Below are positions 51,957-63,100 of a stretch of 64,000 nt of DNA, piece by piece (within the stretch, counting starts at the first letter, position 1; the number at the start of each line of letters is the position of its first letter). A model generated the notes under the pieces. The model was not told the DNA's origin. It was given only the letters and a program-made list of their open reading frames with translations, and did not search any database. This DNA is from Amyelois transitella (lineage: Eukaryota > Arthropoda > Insecta > Lepidoptera > Pyralidae), in assembly GCF_032362555.1 (NCBI RefSeq), contig NC_083536.1:8184001-8248000 (forward strand), written 5' to 3'. A program made the position numbers and the translations under genes.

Positions 51957-52057
51957 TAAATAAATAAATATATACGGGACAAACTACACAGATTGAGTTA
52001 GCCCCGAAGTAAGTTCGAAACTTGTGTTACGAGATACTAACTCAACGATACTATATT
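51957..52057 (-). mobile_element. 3' half of a tRNA-derived SINE, cut by Maverick copy 2
   Basis: The reverse complement reads GTTGAGTTAGTATCTCGTAAC, ACTTACTTCGGGGCTAACTC and AATCTGTGTAGTTTGTCCCG, the body of the SINE family at 12813 and 13551. It stops exactly where the Maverick terminus begins, so copy 2 integrated into this SINE. The other half should lie past copy 2's right end, outside the window. Confidence 0.78.
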
Positions 52058-52229
52058 AGTAGATGTTTATTGGGAATTCTGGGACACTTTTGTGTCCCAG
52101 AATTCCCAATAAACAAAATTCGATTCATTCTAAACACAAAACATTAGTCGAATGCACTCACCTGACTCCATTATAAAATTGATAAGAATCACCCGCGAGC
52201 TCGTGGAAAGATCACACACCGAACACACT
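52058..52229 (+). repeat. Left terminal inverted repeat of Maverick copy 2, with hairpin
   Basis: 172 bases corresponding to 1304-1475. The palindrome is perfect over 23 bases per arm (52065-52087 and 52092-52114) around a TTTT loop. Outside flank is a SINE. Confidence 0.87.
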
Positions 52230-52410
52230 TTTTACACATGATTCATTCTAACCATCAAACATTATTTTGTTGTGCTTTCCTGATTCCTGTTTTACCAACA
52301 AGATTTTACATGTTAAATTATAAAACGTGTTTATTCGTTAAACCTAAATTCATTTCGCTCAAATTCGTTAAGTACTGCAGACGAGTTTAAGCACATGCTA
52401 ATAACTAGAA

Positions 52411-53097
52411 ATGAAATTTATGAAACAAAAAGACTCACTAAAATTAGATTGTATTTGTCCTGCTTCATCACAAGAACCAAAACGACACGGAAACCTTCTG
52501 CCGAACACAATACGTTGTATCGTTTGTGGTCCATCAAATTGTGGAAAAACCAACTTAGTAATAAGTTTATTGTTACATACAGATGGTCCACGATTTTGTA
52601 ACTTATATGTTTATTCAAAATCTTTATATCAAGCAAAATACTTATTTTTAGAGAAAGTTATGAACATGGTTTCTGATACAACCTTTCATAAATACAATCA
52701 CAATTGTGAAATTTTGAGTCCTCACGAAGCGCTACCTGATTCAATTATAATATTTGATGATGTAGCTTGCGAAAATCAGAACAGCATTAGAGATTATTTT
52801 GCTATGGGTCGACATAAGAAAATTGATTGTTTTTATATTAATCAAACATATACAAAAATACCTAAACAACTAGTGAGAGACAATTCCAATTTGATTGTAT
52901 TATTTAAACAAGATGACATTAATTTGAAACATGTTTATGATGAGCATGTAGGGTCTGATATGTCATGGAATCAATTTCGTAAAATGTGTTCAAAAGTTTG
53001 GAAAAAGCCTTTTAATTATCTTGTTATTAATAAGGATTGTGATAAAAACAAAGGATGTTATAGGTCAGCATTTGACACTTTTATAGTTCTAGATTAA
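52411..53097 (+). CDS. Maverick packaging ATPase (FtsK/HerA superfamily), intact
   Basis: A 228-residue open frame. Walker A is GPSNCGKT (about residues 39-46), Walker B is IIIFDDV (about 112-118), and a downstream YINQTYTKIPKQLVRDN segment fits sensor and arginine-finger regions. The length fits the short A32-like/adenovirus-IVa2-like packaging ATPases of Polintons. It would power translocation of DNA into capsids. Copy 1's version is deleted at Walker B and carries a SINE. This is one of the best preserved genes in copy 2. Confidence 0.92.
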   Translation: MKFMKQKDSLKLDCICPASSQEPKRHGNLLPNTIRCIVCGPSNCGKTNLVISLLLHTDGPRFCNLYVYSKSLYQAKYLFLEKVMNMVSDTTFHKYNHNCEILSPHEALPDSIIIFDDVACENQNSIRDYFAMGRHKKIDCFYINQTYTKIPKQLVRDNSNLIVLFKQDDINLKHVYDEHVGSDMSWNQFRKMCSKVWKKPFNYLVINKDCDKNKGCYRSAFDTFIVLD

Positions 53098-53176
53098 CAT
53101 ACTTAATACAATGTAGTGATAATGAAAGGTCACTTTAAAGTGTGATCTGCGACTGAACACAATATCAAGCAGTAAA

Positions 53177-54176
53177 ATGGAAAAAACATTTAAAAAACAA
53201 ATAGTTAAGTCAGCAGCAGCTGTTAAAAGAAAAGTGGGGATGATTAACGATACAAAAAACGTAAATAATATGGCACTGGAGAAAATTTTCAAACCTATTG
53301 TTGATCCCCTTAATTTGATAGCCAATAAAAATAATGAGAAGTGGGTTGAGAATGAAAATAATTACATTCCCTCTGTTGGGAAAAAATGTAAAAATGAAAG
53401 TACATCGTCTTATTCATCCAATGAAGAATCGAATGACACTGTTTCTGAAAGCGACTTTCCTAATAATTACAACAAAACTTTAATTTCCACACCTTCTGAA
53501 GATCATAATGTCAGTGAAGGTTCGTTCAAATCTATTGCGTCTTCTCCAGATAATCGTCAAACTTTGTCGTGGTCTACATCATCAGAAGTAATGGATGCTA
53601 TACCTTTTGGAGTAAGACATGAGCGGGGAAAACTAATGCTTGGCAATATTCGTGTTTTCGATAATGATAACATTCTGAAAATAGGAACTCGAATTTTAAA
53701 GAAGACAGATGGTTTAAGAGAGTTACTATTTAAAAGGAAACCTGATCTAGAAAAAGTCAGAGAGGAGGACTTGCAAAATTATAAATTGTTACTAATTGAT
53801 ACTAATGCACATCGACGTAATTATGAGTCATCTAAACCTATAAACAGTAACAAAGGTTTTAAATACATTAATGTCATTAAGCCTTTATTTAAATTCTCAA
53901 AAAATATGACTTCAAGTGTAGAAAGTCTCCCTCAAGGAAAAGGTATTCCACTTCTGAAAAAAAGTAAAAAAATATACTGATTATGTTTATTGGGATGATC
54001 CCAACGAACTGGTAGAACGATTAAAATTGTTGTTAGGATCACGAGCGGCTGGCAATAGTGGTGTAGATAATGAAATTATTGCAGTCATAGAAGAATTACG
54101 AGAAGCTGGAATTATAAATATAGAACATAAACAGCTATCGCCACAGAAAATGACCAGTATAATTCGAGATCTCTAA
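53177..54176 (+). pseudogene. Maverick 332-codon unknown protein, frameshifted
   Basis: The frame is open from 53177 to about 53960, where an A-run is one base longer than in copy 1, shifting into a stop at 53978-53980. The remaining C-terminal part is readable in another frame to 54176. The span is exactly one base over a multiple of three, whereas copy 1 is one base under, so the two lesions are independent. Features are as for copy 1: basic N-terminus, Ser/acidic middle, conserved-looking C-terminal module. Confidence 0.75.
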
Positions 54177-54190
54177 TCATCTAGACAGCA

Positions 54191-54559
54191 ATGAATGTAG
54201 ATAAGTTCGGTCATCACGTCCATAAACGTTTGCGATTATTGGAATTTATCGACACTTTAAACGATACATTGGTGAAAACTGATGCTGGACACTATGATTT
54301 GAAAACATCTAAATTAAAAGGTCTTTCATCTTCAAATGAAGCCGATGAAGCAGTGAACAAAGCATACGTCGATAATATACTACAAGAGTTAAGAAAAGAA
54401 ATAAGAGTGGTTAATGATAATTTACAAGTATATTTAAAAAAATTGGAAAAAGCTACATCAGACCGTTTGTCACAATCGTTTTATACAAAACAAGAAATAG
54501 ATAATTTGATTGAACTTAAATTGAACCAACACAATGAGCAAAAAAAACATAGTGGATGA
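54191..54559 (+). CDS. Maverick fibre-like coiled-coil protein (122 aa)
   Basis: Intact and nearly identical to 3682-4050, with three visible residue differences (for example NLQVYL here, NIQVYL there). It contains the AVNKAYVD motif, then a predicted coiled coil. It overlaps the integrase start (54534) by 26 bases. Retention of an open frame in both copies is notable when neighbours are broken. Confidence 0.75.
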   Translation: MNVDKFGHHVHKRLRLLEFIDTLNDTLVKTDAGHYDLKTSKLKGLSSSNEADEAVNKAYVDNILQELRKEIRVVNDNLQVYLKKLEKATSDRLSQSFYTKQEIDNLIELKLNQHNEQKKHSG

Positions 54560-55466
54560 AATTCATAAAGCAGCAAGAAGAAATTTTCCTCGTCGATTTA
54601 CAATTATAAAAGGAATAGACGACTTATGGCAAGCTGATCTTATGGATTTTCAGAAATATTCTTATTTTAACAAAGGATATAAATATGTTTTAGTTGTAAT
54701 AGATACTTTTACAAAATATGTGTGGACATATCCTATAAAATCAAAAAACAAAAAATGTGTGACAAAAGCAATGTTTGAAATTGTATCTCGTTCAAAACGA
54801 AAACCTATAAATTTACAAACTGATTTAGGCAAAGAATTTTATAATGATGCTTTTAATAAATTGTGTAAGAAATATGACATTAATCATTATTCCACCTACT
54901 CCACCAAAAAAGCTTCTATTGTGGAAAGAGTTATTCGTACAATAAAATGTAATCTTTACAAAATGTTTAGTTTGTATGGTTGTTATAAATGGTTAGGACC
55001 AAATTTAAATTCCGTTGTAGAAAAATATAACAATACTACTCACCGTACTACTAAATTTTAACCAGTCGACGTAAATAAAGTAAACCAGATACATGTTAGA
55101 TGTAACATATTGCGTGCACAAAAGCGAGTTTTATATCGCAAGCCTAAGTTCCACGTTGGTGATAGTGTTCGGATAAGTAAATTTAAAGGTGATTTTTATA
55201 AAGGATACACTCCCAACTGGTCGACAGAAATATTTGTTATTGTCAAGGTAAATGATACGAATCCACCAACATACCTATTAGAAGACAAACATAAACAGAA
55301 AATTTTGGGAGCTTTTTATGAATATGAATTACAAAAAACGAAATTTCCAGAACTTTATCTTATTGAAAGAGTTATTAAACGTAAAGGTCATAAACTTTAT
55401 GTAAAGTGGTTAGGTTTAAGTGAAAAAGAAAATAGTTGGGTGGACAAGAATGCATTACTATTGTAA
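54534..55466 (+). pseudogene. Maverick integrase with chromodomain, single nonsense codon
   Basis: 311 codons interrupted only by an in-frame TAA at 55059-55061. The D,D35E core is complete: WQADLMD, LQTDLGKEF and IVERVIRTIK. After the stop come KPKFHVGDSVRI and the chromodomain (YLIERVIKRK, YVKWLGLSEKENSWV). The N-terminal zinc-binding domain seen in some retroviral integrases is short or absent. It is better preserved than copy 1's gene. Confidence 0.9.
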
Positions 55467-55995
55467 TATAAAGTGAGCGTCATAATAAATATCTTCATTT
55501 CAAGAATATCTATGAAGAAGGGAAGAGGTATTTTAAATAACGTCATCAATAATTTACCTTTCGAACTACATATTCCTGGATATCAGTTTTGTGGACCAGG
55601 TACTAAACTTCAAAAACGATTATTAAGAGGTGAGCGAGGTATAAATAAATTGGATGAAGCTTGTATGTACCACGATATTGCATACAATAATAAGGATTTA
55701 AACATTCGACATAAAGCAGATTTAGACCTTTTGAATATGGCTAAGAAAAGAATAAAATCGAAGAGTGCTGGAAAAGGAGAAAAATTGGCTTCATGGATTG
55801 TAAAAAATGCAATGAAAGCAAAACTCAAAGCTGGCGCTGGAGTTCGTTCATTTATGAAAGTAGTGAAAAATATACAATCTAAGCTTAAAAATATTAAATC
55901 AAAGGACAAGCGTTCAACTATAAACTTTGCATATGCAACCGCAAAAAGACTATTTTCTAAAAATAACGGATCACGTACACGTTTACCACGATGTA

Positions 55996-57316
55996 CATTC
56001 AGTCAGAAAAGTATCGGGAATGGATTATTTATTTATGGTTCCAAATTCAAATTTTTGTTTTTTTTGTTGTTGTTAGATTGGCACAACTGTTTTCCATTTT
56101 GGCGCGGAGTTTGAGTTGCATCTGTTGTTTACATTAAATACAGTGCTATTTTTAGTTATATCATATCTAGTGTGTATTGCTAATTTCATAATGGATAAAA
56201 ACATCGAACAAAGAGTTTGTCTTAAATTTTGCATTGCCAATGGAATATCGTGTTCGGAGTCACTAAAAATGTTACAGAAGGCTTACGGTGAATCGACTTT
56301 ATCAAAAACTCGTGCTTATGAGTGGTACAAAGCGTTCAAAAGCGGTCGAGATGTGATGGAAGATTTGCCTCGCTCTGGTAGGCCATCAACGTCTGCAACT
56401 GAAGTTAACATCGCAAAAGTGAAGGAAATAGTGACTGAAAATCCTCATTCAACTTTGAGAGAGATAGCCACCGAACTTTCTGTATCTCACGAGTCGATCC
56501 GTACCATTTTAACTAATAATTTGGGTATGAAACATGTTGCCGCTCGGCTAGTCCCAAAAGACCTGAATTTTTTTCAAAAACTCAATCGCATGAGAGTCGC
56601 TGAGGACATGCTAGAACGAGTCAATTCCGACCCAACATTCATGAAACGCATTGTTACTGGTGACGAGACGTGGGTTTACGAGTTTGACATGCAAACTAGT
56701 CAACAAGCTTCGGAGTGGCGCCTTCCAACTGAACCGAAACCGAAAAAACCACGCCAAAGTCGTTCAAAAGTCAAAGTCATGTTGACTGTTTTCTTTGACT
56801 ATCGCGGTGTTGTGCACTCGGAATTCTTGCCGGAAGGTCAAACGGTAAATAAGGAATATTATTTGAGTGTTATGCGGCGTTTAAGAGAGCAAATCCGACG
56901 AAAAAGGCCAGATTTGTGGAAAGAAAATTCTTGGATTTTGCACCATGATAATGCACCTTCGCACAAGGCCATCATTGTGAACGAATTTTTAACCAAACAC
57001 TCAACAAATACCATCGAGCAACCACCATATTCACCAGATATGGCTCCAGCCGACTTTTTTCTTTTTCCTAAACTCAAATTACCACTTCGTGGCACCCGTT
57101 TTCAATCGGTAGAAGACATAAAAGAGAATTCGCGGCGAGAACTGACCTCAATTCCGGAAACAGCGTTTAAAAAATGTTTTGATGATTGGATTATTCGTTG
57201 GCGTAAGTGTATCGTTTCTAAAGGAGCATATTTTGAAGGTGATAAAATAAATTTGGATGAATAACAAACAGTTTGTGTATTATTGATCTTTTCCTGCTAC
57301 TTTCTTGACAGAGTAG
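55996..57316 (+). mobile_element. mariner-type transposon, apparently complete
   Basis: 1321 bases inserted at TA (55994-55995 and 57317-57318), with the empty site at 8908 in copy 1. The ends are imperfect inverted repeats of about 28 bases (CATTCAGTCAGAAAAGTATC left; CTACTCTGTCAAGAAAGTAG as reverse complement on the right). It contains one uninterrupted transposase gene. The size and structure are typical of mariner. Confidence 0.93.
56191..57264 (+). CDS. mariner transposase
   Basis: 357 residues without interruption, starting at the Met at 56191; upstream in-frame codons lie in the 5' UTR. The N-terminal part has paired helix-turn-helix regions (SESLKMLQKAYGE, RSGRPSTS, TLREIATELSVSHESI). 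Catalytic motifs are TGDETWVYEFD, LHHDNAPSHKA and YSPDMAPADFFLFPKLK, giving the D,D34D triad. The linker and length fit mariner proper. It would cut and paste elements at TA. The open frame suggests recent arrival; activity is not shown. Confidence 0.94.
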   Translation: MDKNIEQRVCLKFCIANGISCSESLKMLQKAYGESTLSKTRAYEWYKAFKSGRDVMEDLPRSGRPSTSATEVNIAKVKEIVTENPHSTLREIATELSVSHESIRTILTNNLGMKHVAARLVPKDLNFFQKLNRMRVAEDMLERVNSDPTFMKRIVTGDETWVYEFDMQTSQQASEWRLPTEPKPKKPRQSRSKVKVMLTVFFDYRGVVHSEFLPEGQTVNKEYYLSVMRRLREQIRRKRPDLWKENSWILHHDNAPSHKAIIVNEFLTKHSTNTIEQPPYSPDMAPADFFLFPKLKLPLRGTRFQSVEDIKENSRRELTSIPETAFKKCFDDWIIRWRKCIVSKGAYFEGDKINLDE

Positions 57317-57610
57317 TATACCCATTCCTAAATGCGGAGGCTTTTTACCGCTCATTCCCATCTTTGCCGGTCTGTCAGCTTTAGGTTCACTTGCTGGTGG
57401 CGCGGCAGGTATAGCAAAGGCTGTTAATGATTACAAAGTAGCTCAGAAAAACTTTGAAGAGTCTAAACGACATAACAAGATGATGGAATCTGTTGCTTTA
57501 GGAAAGGCCTTGTATATAAAACCATATAAAAAGGGAGCAGAATTATATCTAAGTCCTTCAAAAAACTGAAAAAGCGGCTACCCAGACGAGTACTAACCAA
57601 TTTAGATATA

Positions 57611-57943
57611 ATGGAACATGCTATTGATATTCCTTACTTTCGCGGAGTGTATATGAGAGATACTCTTCCTCGGAAACCAAAAAAAATTGAGTGTGCTATA
57701 TTAAATTTAGATAGTTCTGACAATCCTGGAACACATTGGGTAGCCTACGTTAAATATATTAATTACTGTGAATATTTTGATAGTTTTGGTGATTTAAAAC
57801 CACCATTGGAACTAGTAAATTATTTAAGTCCTTTAACTATAAATTATAATTATTTGCAATATCAATCTTATGGTACTATAAACTGCGGACACCTTTGTTT
57901 AAAGTTTTTAAAAGAATTTTGGAAACATCATTTGTATAAATAA
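57611..57943 (+). CDS. Maverick adenain-like cysteine protease (110 aa)
   Basis: Intact frame with histidine in GTHWVAY, acidic residue in EYFDSFG, glutamine seven residues before the cysteine and NCGHLC around the nucleophile. Unlike copy 1 the glycine after the cysteine is present, so the active site looks normal. It is about half the length of adenovirus proteases, as is usual for Polintons. Confidence 0.92.
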   Translation: MEHAIDIPYFRGVYMRDTLPRKPKKIECAILNLDSSDNPGTHWVAYVKYINYCEYFDSFGDLKPPLELVNYLSPLTINYNYLQYQSYGTINCGHLCLKFLKEFWKHHLYK

Positions 57944-57975
57944 TATAATAAAAATATATTTGTATCAGTATAATA

Positions 57976-58654
57976 ATGTCTTTCACTGTGTCAATAACAG
58001 GCAGAGGAGAATTTTTAACAACTAACTATTCCCCTACATTACAACTGAATGGAGAGTACGAATGTGGGCTTTTGTATTTTTCTACATTTAATTCTATACC
58101 TAACATAGACGCAAAAAATAACAAATTTTACTATGGAAAAGATGAAGTTATTGAAATTCCTGAAGGATCGTATGAGTTTCAAGATATTTGTGATTATCTG
58201 AAAAGTAACATAAAGAATGCAGCGTTGAAATTGGGTTGTAATAATAATACGTTAAAAACAAGAATTTTTTGTTCCAAAGATGTACACTGTAATAAAAATA
58301 ATTCAATCGGAAAAATATTAGGATTTAATAGAGAATCAATCAAAGCTAATTAATATAAGTACTGAATCTCAGAATCCTGTCAGCATTTTAGCAACAACTA
58401 TCGTACGCATCGAATGTGATGTTATCAGCGGATCATTTGTAAACGGAAAAGCAAGCCATATTATTTATGAATTTGTGCCTAACGTACCCCCTGGTTACAG
58501 AATTATTGAAATACCTAAGAATTTAATTTACTTTCCTGTCAATCAGAGCTCAATAAATTCACTCAATATAAGGTTGTTAGACGCAGAAAACAAGCAAATT
58601 AACTTACGCGGTGAAGAAGTACAGTTGTATTTGCACTTTAAACCAAAATGTTAA
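57976..58654 (+). pseudogene. Maverick penton-like protein, same frame break as copy 1
   Basis: Open from 57976 to 58353, then the homologous C-terminal half continues in the +1 frame to a stop at 58652-58654. The break lies in AAAGCTAATTAAT-like sequence identical in both copies. Features are as for 9567-10245. Confidence 0.82.
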
Positions 58655-58770
58655 ATTTTCATAAAAACACCTTCACTCCTATTAAAAGACTCAGTCCTAA
58701 AGGATCACCTCACAAAGAAACATCGCTGCGATTAAAAAAAAAACTAACAAAAAAAATAAAGACTTTTTAA
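58648..58770 (+). CDS. Small basic Maverick protein (40 aa)
   Basis: Starts within the penton-like stop and ends 19 bases before the capsid gene. It has one lysine codon fewer than copy 1 in the A-rich run near its end, leaving frame and stop unchanged. About a third of residues are Lys or Arg. It may be a core protein; no known motif. Confidence 0.6.
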   Translation: MLNFHKNTFTPIKRLSPKGSPHKETSLRLKKKLTKKIKTF

Positions 58771-58789
58771 GGCTACTAGGTTTGTTAAT

Positions 58790-59999
58790 ATGAACATTTT
58801 AAATATATGCCAACCCGCGTCTTATGACAATAGCATAGAAAGTTTTGAATATCATTCGTATAAGCCTTATGTATCAAGTTTTAACAAAAATGATGAAATA
58901 CGGATACCGATTAATCAACAAGACTTGTATGTGTTGCCTGCACTCAGCTGTTTGTATATTGAGGGCCGAGTCGATGTGTATAAACAAAATAACGCTGGCA
59001 AAGAAAAAGTACCGAGTGTGCATTTCGTAAACAACCCTGTACTATTTCTATTTCAAGATATAAGATATGAACTAAATGGGATAGAAATAGATAAGATTAA
59101 AAATGCAGGTATTACCACAACAATTAAATCTTATCTATCATTGAACGAAAATGAATCCAAAAGCGCAAAAGTTTGGGGTTGGTCTCCTTCAGGCATTACC
59201 TCTGATGGAGGATTTTCTGTGTATATACCGTTAAATAAAATATTAGGTTTTGCAGAAGATTATGAACAAAATCATAATGAACTGTAAACATGAATTAGTA
59301 CTATTGAGAAGTAATACAAATCTCAATTCCTTATTACTAAGTTCTGGAGAAATTGTCGAAGATATAATTATAAATAAAATAGTTTGGCGAGTTCCTCATG
59401 TTCGAGTGTCGGACCGTGAAAGAATCAATTTACTTAAACATTTAGAAAAAGATCGAGCGATAACCTTAGCGTTTCGTAACTGGGATTTGTATGAGTACCC
59501 ATTGTTACCCAAAACCAGGAAACATACTTGGTCCATTAAAACTTCATCACAGTTGGAGAAACCAAGATTTGTTATTATTGCTTTACAAACAAACCGTAAA
59601 AGTAATGCAACAATGTCGATGGCAGAGTTCGACCATTGTCATATTCGAGACGTAAGAGTATTTCTAAATTCTTCATATTATCCGTATGAAGGTTTAAATA
59701 TTAGTTTCGCAGACAACAGATATTCATTAATATATGAACAATACGCAAGATTTCATCAGTCTTATCATAGTCGCCGAGCGGAGCCGTTGATGGGATTAAA
59801 AGAATTTAGAGACATATCTCCGTTATTTGTTATAGACTGTTCACGACAGCATGAAATGTTAAAGGGATCAATTGATGTGAGAGTTGAATTCGAATCTGAC
59901 CAAGACATACCCGATCAAACGGCTGCATATTGTCTGATACTAAACGATTGCATATTTGAATACAAGCCATTGAGCAATATTGTTAAGAAGTTATCATGA
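58790..59999 (+). pseudogene. Maverick hexon-like major capsid protein, one frameshift
   Basis: Two long overlapping frames (58790-59287 and 59250-59999) cover about 402 codons. A single frameshift falls near 59267-59280, where the sequence has one base more than in copy 1. Both jelly-roll halves appear complete. This is the best preserved capsid gene in the window. Its stop overlaps the next ATG (ATGA). Confidence 0.9.
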
Positions 60000-60501
60000 A
60001 TGCTAATACAATAATCACAGATTTACAAGGGTTTAAGGATTTGAAAAATAATTTTATTGTTAAGGAATTTTCGATTGCAACTAAGGAATACACACAAACT
60101 TTCTTGGTTAAAGCACCTTATTCTTCAAAAACTCTTTCTGATGAAGAAAAAAAGCGAGTTCGATGGTTAGAAAATAATCTGGGACTACATTGGTATGAAG
60201 GGTTTATCGATTATCGAGAATTCCGGCCAGTTATAATTCCATATTTAAAAAGTAAAAATGTCTGAATTAAAGGAAATGAGAAGATTGTATGGATTCAAGA
60301 GTTATGCAACAATTGTGAAATTATAGAACTGGGTGAAAAGGGTTGTCCTAAATTACTTAAATTATATGAGGATTATTGTGAGGAGAATAATCAGGTGTTA
60401 AATTGTGTTCATCATAAAAAAGGTGTGCTTTGAAAAATGCACTCTGTTTAAAAAAGTGGTGTCAAGACACTTTTGTGTTTAATTCTTTATTTAAATTATA
60501 A
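59996..60501 (+). pseudogene. Maverick uncharacterised Cys/His-rich protein with internal TGA
   Basis: 89 codons to a TGA at 60263-60265, as in copy 1. The downstream Cys/His-rich part is present but frameshifted at an A-run near 60415-60422, where copy 1 is one base longer. The frame after the TGA is open only as far as that point. Confidence 0.6.
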
Positions 60502-61231
60502 TAAGATTTTTCGAATAATAAAAATATTTTACTGAATAAAATATACTGTGTTTTTTTTTTATTTATTTAGGTTATGGTTCCTAATTAAACTATAAAATAA
60601 AGGCACATATCTTTTAAATTTTACGTTTATTGATACTAGTCAAATTACAAATCTGTAAAAAATAACACAATGACATGAAAACTGATAAAGGAAATTACAT
60701 TAATTGACATACATTTATATATAATTTTAAAACCAATTGGTATTACTATAGTTACAAATTTTTTTTTGAAATATTACTCATAATTTTTTCAGTCTGGTCC
60801 ATAATTTCATCACCAACATCTTTTACCACATATTGAGAGCTCAATAAGACCCTATCGTCCTGAAGACAGTCACTTATTACTTGATTACACTCTAAGTCAA
60901 GCACTTGAATCTTGATCAGTCTAAGACCTTTGTGGGGAGCACTTTTTATCACAAACGATTGATGGGGAACATGTGATTTGACAATCTTTTTGGAAAAATC
61001 TACCTTATTGCAACCCCCCTTTAACTTCATTTTCCGTTTATGAGTACTTAATTTTGATTGTTCGGTGGGACGACTCTGTATCTTGAAAAGTTCTTCGGAG
61101 AATCCAAACGAATCTCGAGGACATTGAAATGACTCTGGTATTAATGTTTCACTATCTGAAAAGATAGCGATATCGCGTCCTGTTGTCTGTAACAAAAAAT
61201 AAAAATGCACATAACAATAATTCTAATAAAA

Positions 61232-61304
61232 CGGGTTTGATCCCCGACCAGGCTAACATGGAAAAATAGTGTTCATCTTATTTAAATTAATAATAAAGAA
61301 AGAA
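61232..61304 (+). mobile_element. tRNA-derived SINE with internal deletion
   Basis: This has the same insertion site and ends as 12813-12997, but about 100 bases of the body are missing after AATAGTGTT. It lies in intron 2 of the minus-strand gene. Confidence 0.8.
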
Positions 61305-61544
61305 TTTTTTTGGTACCTTCTGTTCACGCGCCTTTGCTTTTGATTTTTCGAAAGCTTGTATTTTAATTAATTCTCATTCTTGCATTCAGTCAATCCATCT
61401 GATAGACGTTGAGCATGTTCAAAAGAATCTGGAATAAATGTTTCATTATCTGAATTCGCAGTCACATCATCTACGTATTGCGGCGTCTGTAAAAAAACAT
61501 AAATTTAGAATAACATTAAATCAATCTTATATCTATAAGAAACA

Positions 61545-62789
61545 TACATACATACATACATACATAAAATCACGCCTCTTTCCCGGAGGGGTAGGCAGAG
61601 ACTACCTCTTTCCACTTGCCACGATCTCTGCATACTTCTTTCGCTTCGTCCACATTCATAACTCTCTTCATACAAGCTCGGCGGTTTCGGGTACTTTTGA
61701 CCTGACCCTTTACCAGGACGTCCTTAATTTGATCAAGATACGTTCGTCTAGGTCTTCCCACTCCGACCTTTCCCTCCACACTCTCCTTGTATATCTGCTT
61801 AGTCAACCTGCTTTCATTCATCCTCTCCACATGACCGAACCATCTTAACATACCCTTTTCTATTCCTGTAACTACATCTTCTTTCACATCACAACATTCC
61901 CTTATCACGCTGTTCCTTATCCTGTCACTCAATTTTACACCCATCATACTCCTTAACGCTCTCATTTCCACTGCATTTATTCTGCTTTCATGCTTCTTTT
62001 GCCATACCCAACTTTCACTCCCATACATTAATGTCGGGACCAACACGCCCCTGTGCACAGCCAGTCGAGCCTTTTTGGATAGTTTCTGACTGCTCATAAA
62101 GGCATGCAAAGCTCCATTCACCATGTTCCCCGCGTTCACTCTCCTTTCAATATCACTATCATACTTGCCATCTGATGTAAACTTTGATCCTAGATATACA
62201 AACTCTTTCACTTGCTCCACTTTTTCTCCTCCAATCAAAATATTACATGCTGTCATTTCTTTCTCCATTTCAAAAACCAGTGTTTTAGTTTTACTTACGT
62301 TCACTTTCATTCCTTTCTCTTTTAAAGCTTCATGCATACAGTTTACCATCTCCTGTAACTCCTCCGCTGATGACGCCAGTATAACCTGATCGTCGGCATA
62401 GAGCAGACATTTGACGAGTAACTCATTCATCCTTAATCCACTTTTAGACTCTTTCAAATCTGTCAAACAGCTATCCATAAATAGGTTGAACAGCCACGGT
62501 GACGCAACACATCCTTGCCTAACGCCTTTCTCAATCTTAAACCACTCAGTGTGCGCTCCGTTTATCCTGACACAAGCACTCGAATCCTCATATAAGGATT
62601 TCAGTGCTCGTATTAAGAGACTGCTCACCCCATGCATAGAAAGTGCTGACCACAATTCATTCCTCTCAACTCTGTCATAGGCCTTTTCCAGATCTACGAA
62701 TGTGCAATAGACTTTTTGACTCTTGGCCAAAAACTTTTCGGCTATGCACCGCAAGGAAAAGACCTGATCAGTACATCCCATTCCCTTTC
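61545..62789 (-). mobile_element. 5'-truncated RTE in intron 1 of the minus-strand Maverick gene
   Basis: The (CATA)n tail at 61545 and the truncated coding end at 62789 are flanked by TATAAGAAACA (61534-61544, 62790-62800). Copy 1 has the empty site at 13215-13225. On the minus strand, 62789-61570 is an open frame of about 406 codons covering the last part of the RT and the C-terminal domain (FVDLEKAYDRV, LLYADDQVILA). It differs from the full-length element at two residues, so the two insertions are recent and close in time. Confidence 0.93.
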
Positions 62790-62826
62790 TATAAGAAACA
62801 ATTAAATATATAAAGCAACTTACCAT

Positions 62827-63100
62827 TGTTTTAGTTTTTAAATACTTAAATTTATTGGAAGCAACGTCCTGTGGTGTGGACTATGCGCTTGATCGTACAA
62901 AAGTGATACATGTCACATACAGTTTGCGCACTGCACTCAAATAAAAATGCATGCGCGGCGCGATTTTGTCCTTGCTAAAATGTTTTGTGTCATAGTCGTT
63001 CAAATTACTATTCACGTTAGAACACGTTCATTCATATTGTAATTAGATACCAAGGTATATCAATAAAATTTATTACAATGAACAAAAAATACATGCACAG
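62827..63100. other. Spacer upstream of the spliced minus-strand gene, copy 2
   Basis: Homologous to 13253-13529 with scattered substitutions, including the GCATGCG-rich patch. No coding frame. It probably contains the promoter of the minus-strand gene. Confidence 0.35.

Larger units (their letters stand above)
55512..57569 (+). pseudogene. Maverick PLA2-domain protein gene split by a mariner
   Basis: Coding from the Met at 55512 to 55995 and from 57319 to 57569 corresponds to the intact 735-base gene of copy 1, with the TA target duplicated. The PLA2 part (YQFCGPGTKL, DEACMYHDIAY) and basic linker are left of the insertion; the hydrophobic segment (LPLIPIFAGLSALGSL) is right of it. No other disabling change is visible, so the mariner may be the sole lesion. 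Confidence 0.88.
60752..62826 (-). pseudogene. Spliced Maverick gene with duplicated motif, copy 2
   Basis: Exon 1 ends with the ATG at 62826-62824 followed by GTAAGT. Exon 2 is 61486-61317. Exon 3 is 61186-60752 (145 codons with stop). Splice signals match copy 1. Exon 2 carries an 11-base gain that brings in a stop; exon 3 is intact, with SDSETLIPESF and EELFKIQ. An RTE lies in intron 1 and a deleted SINE in intron 2. See 12314-13252 for the motif duplication. Confidence 0.6.
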
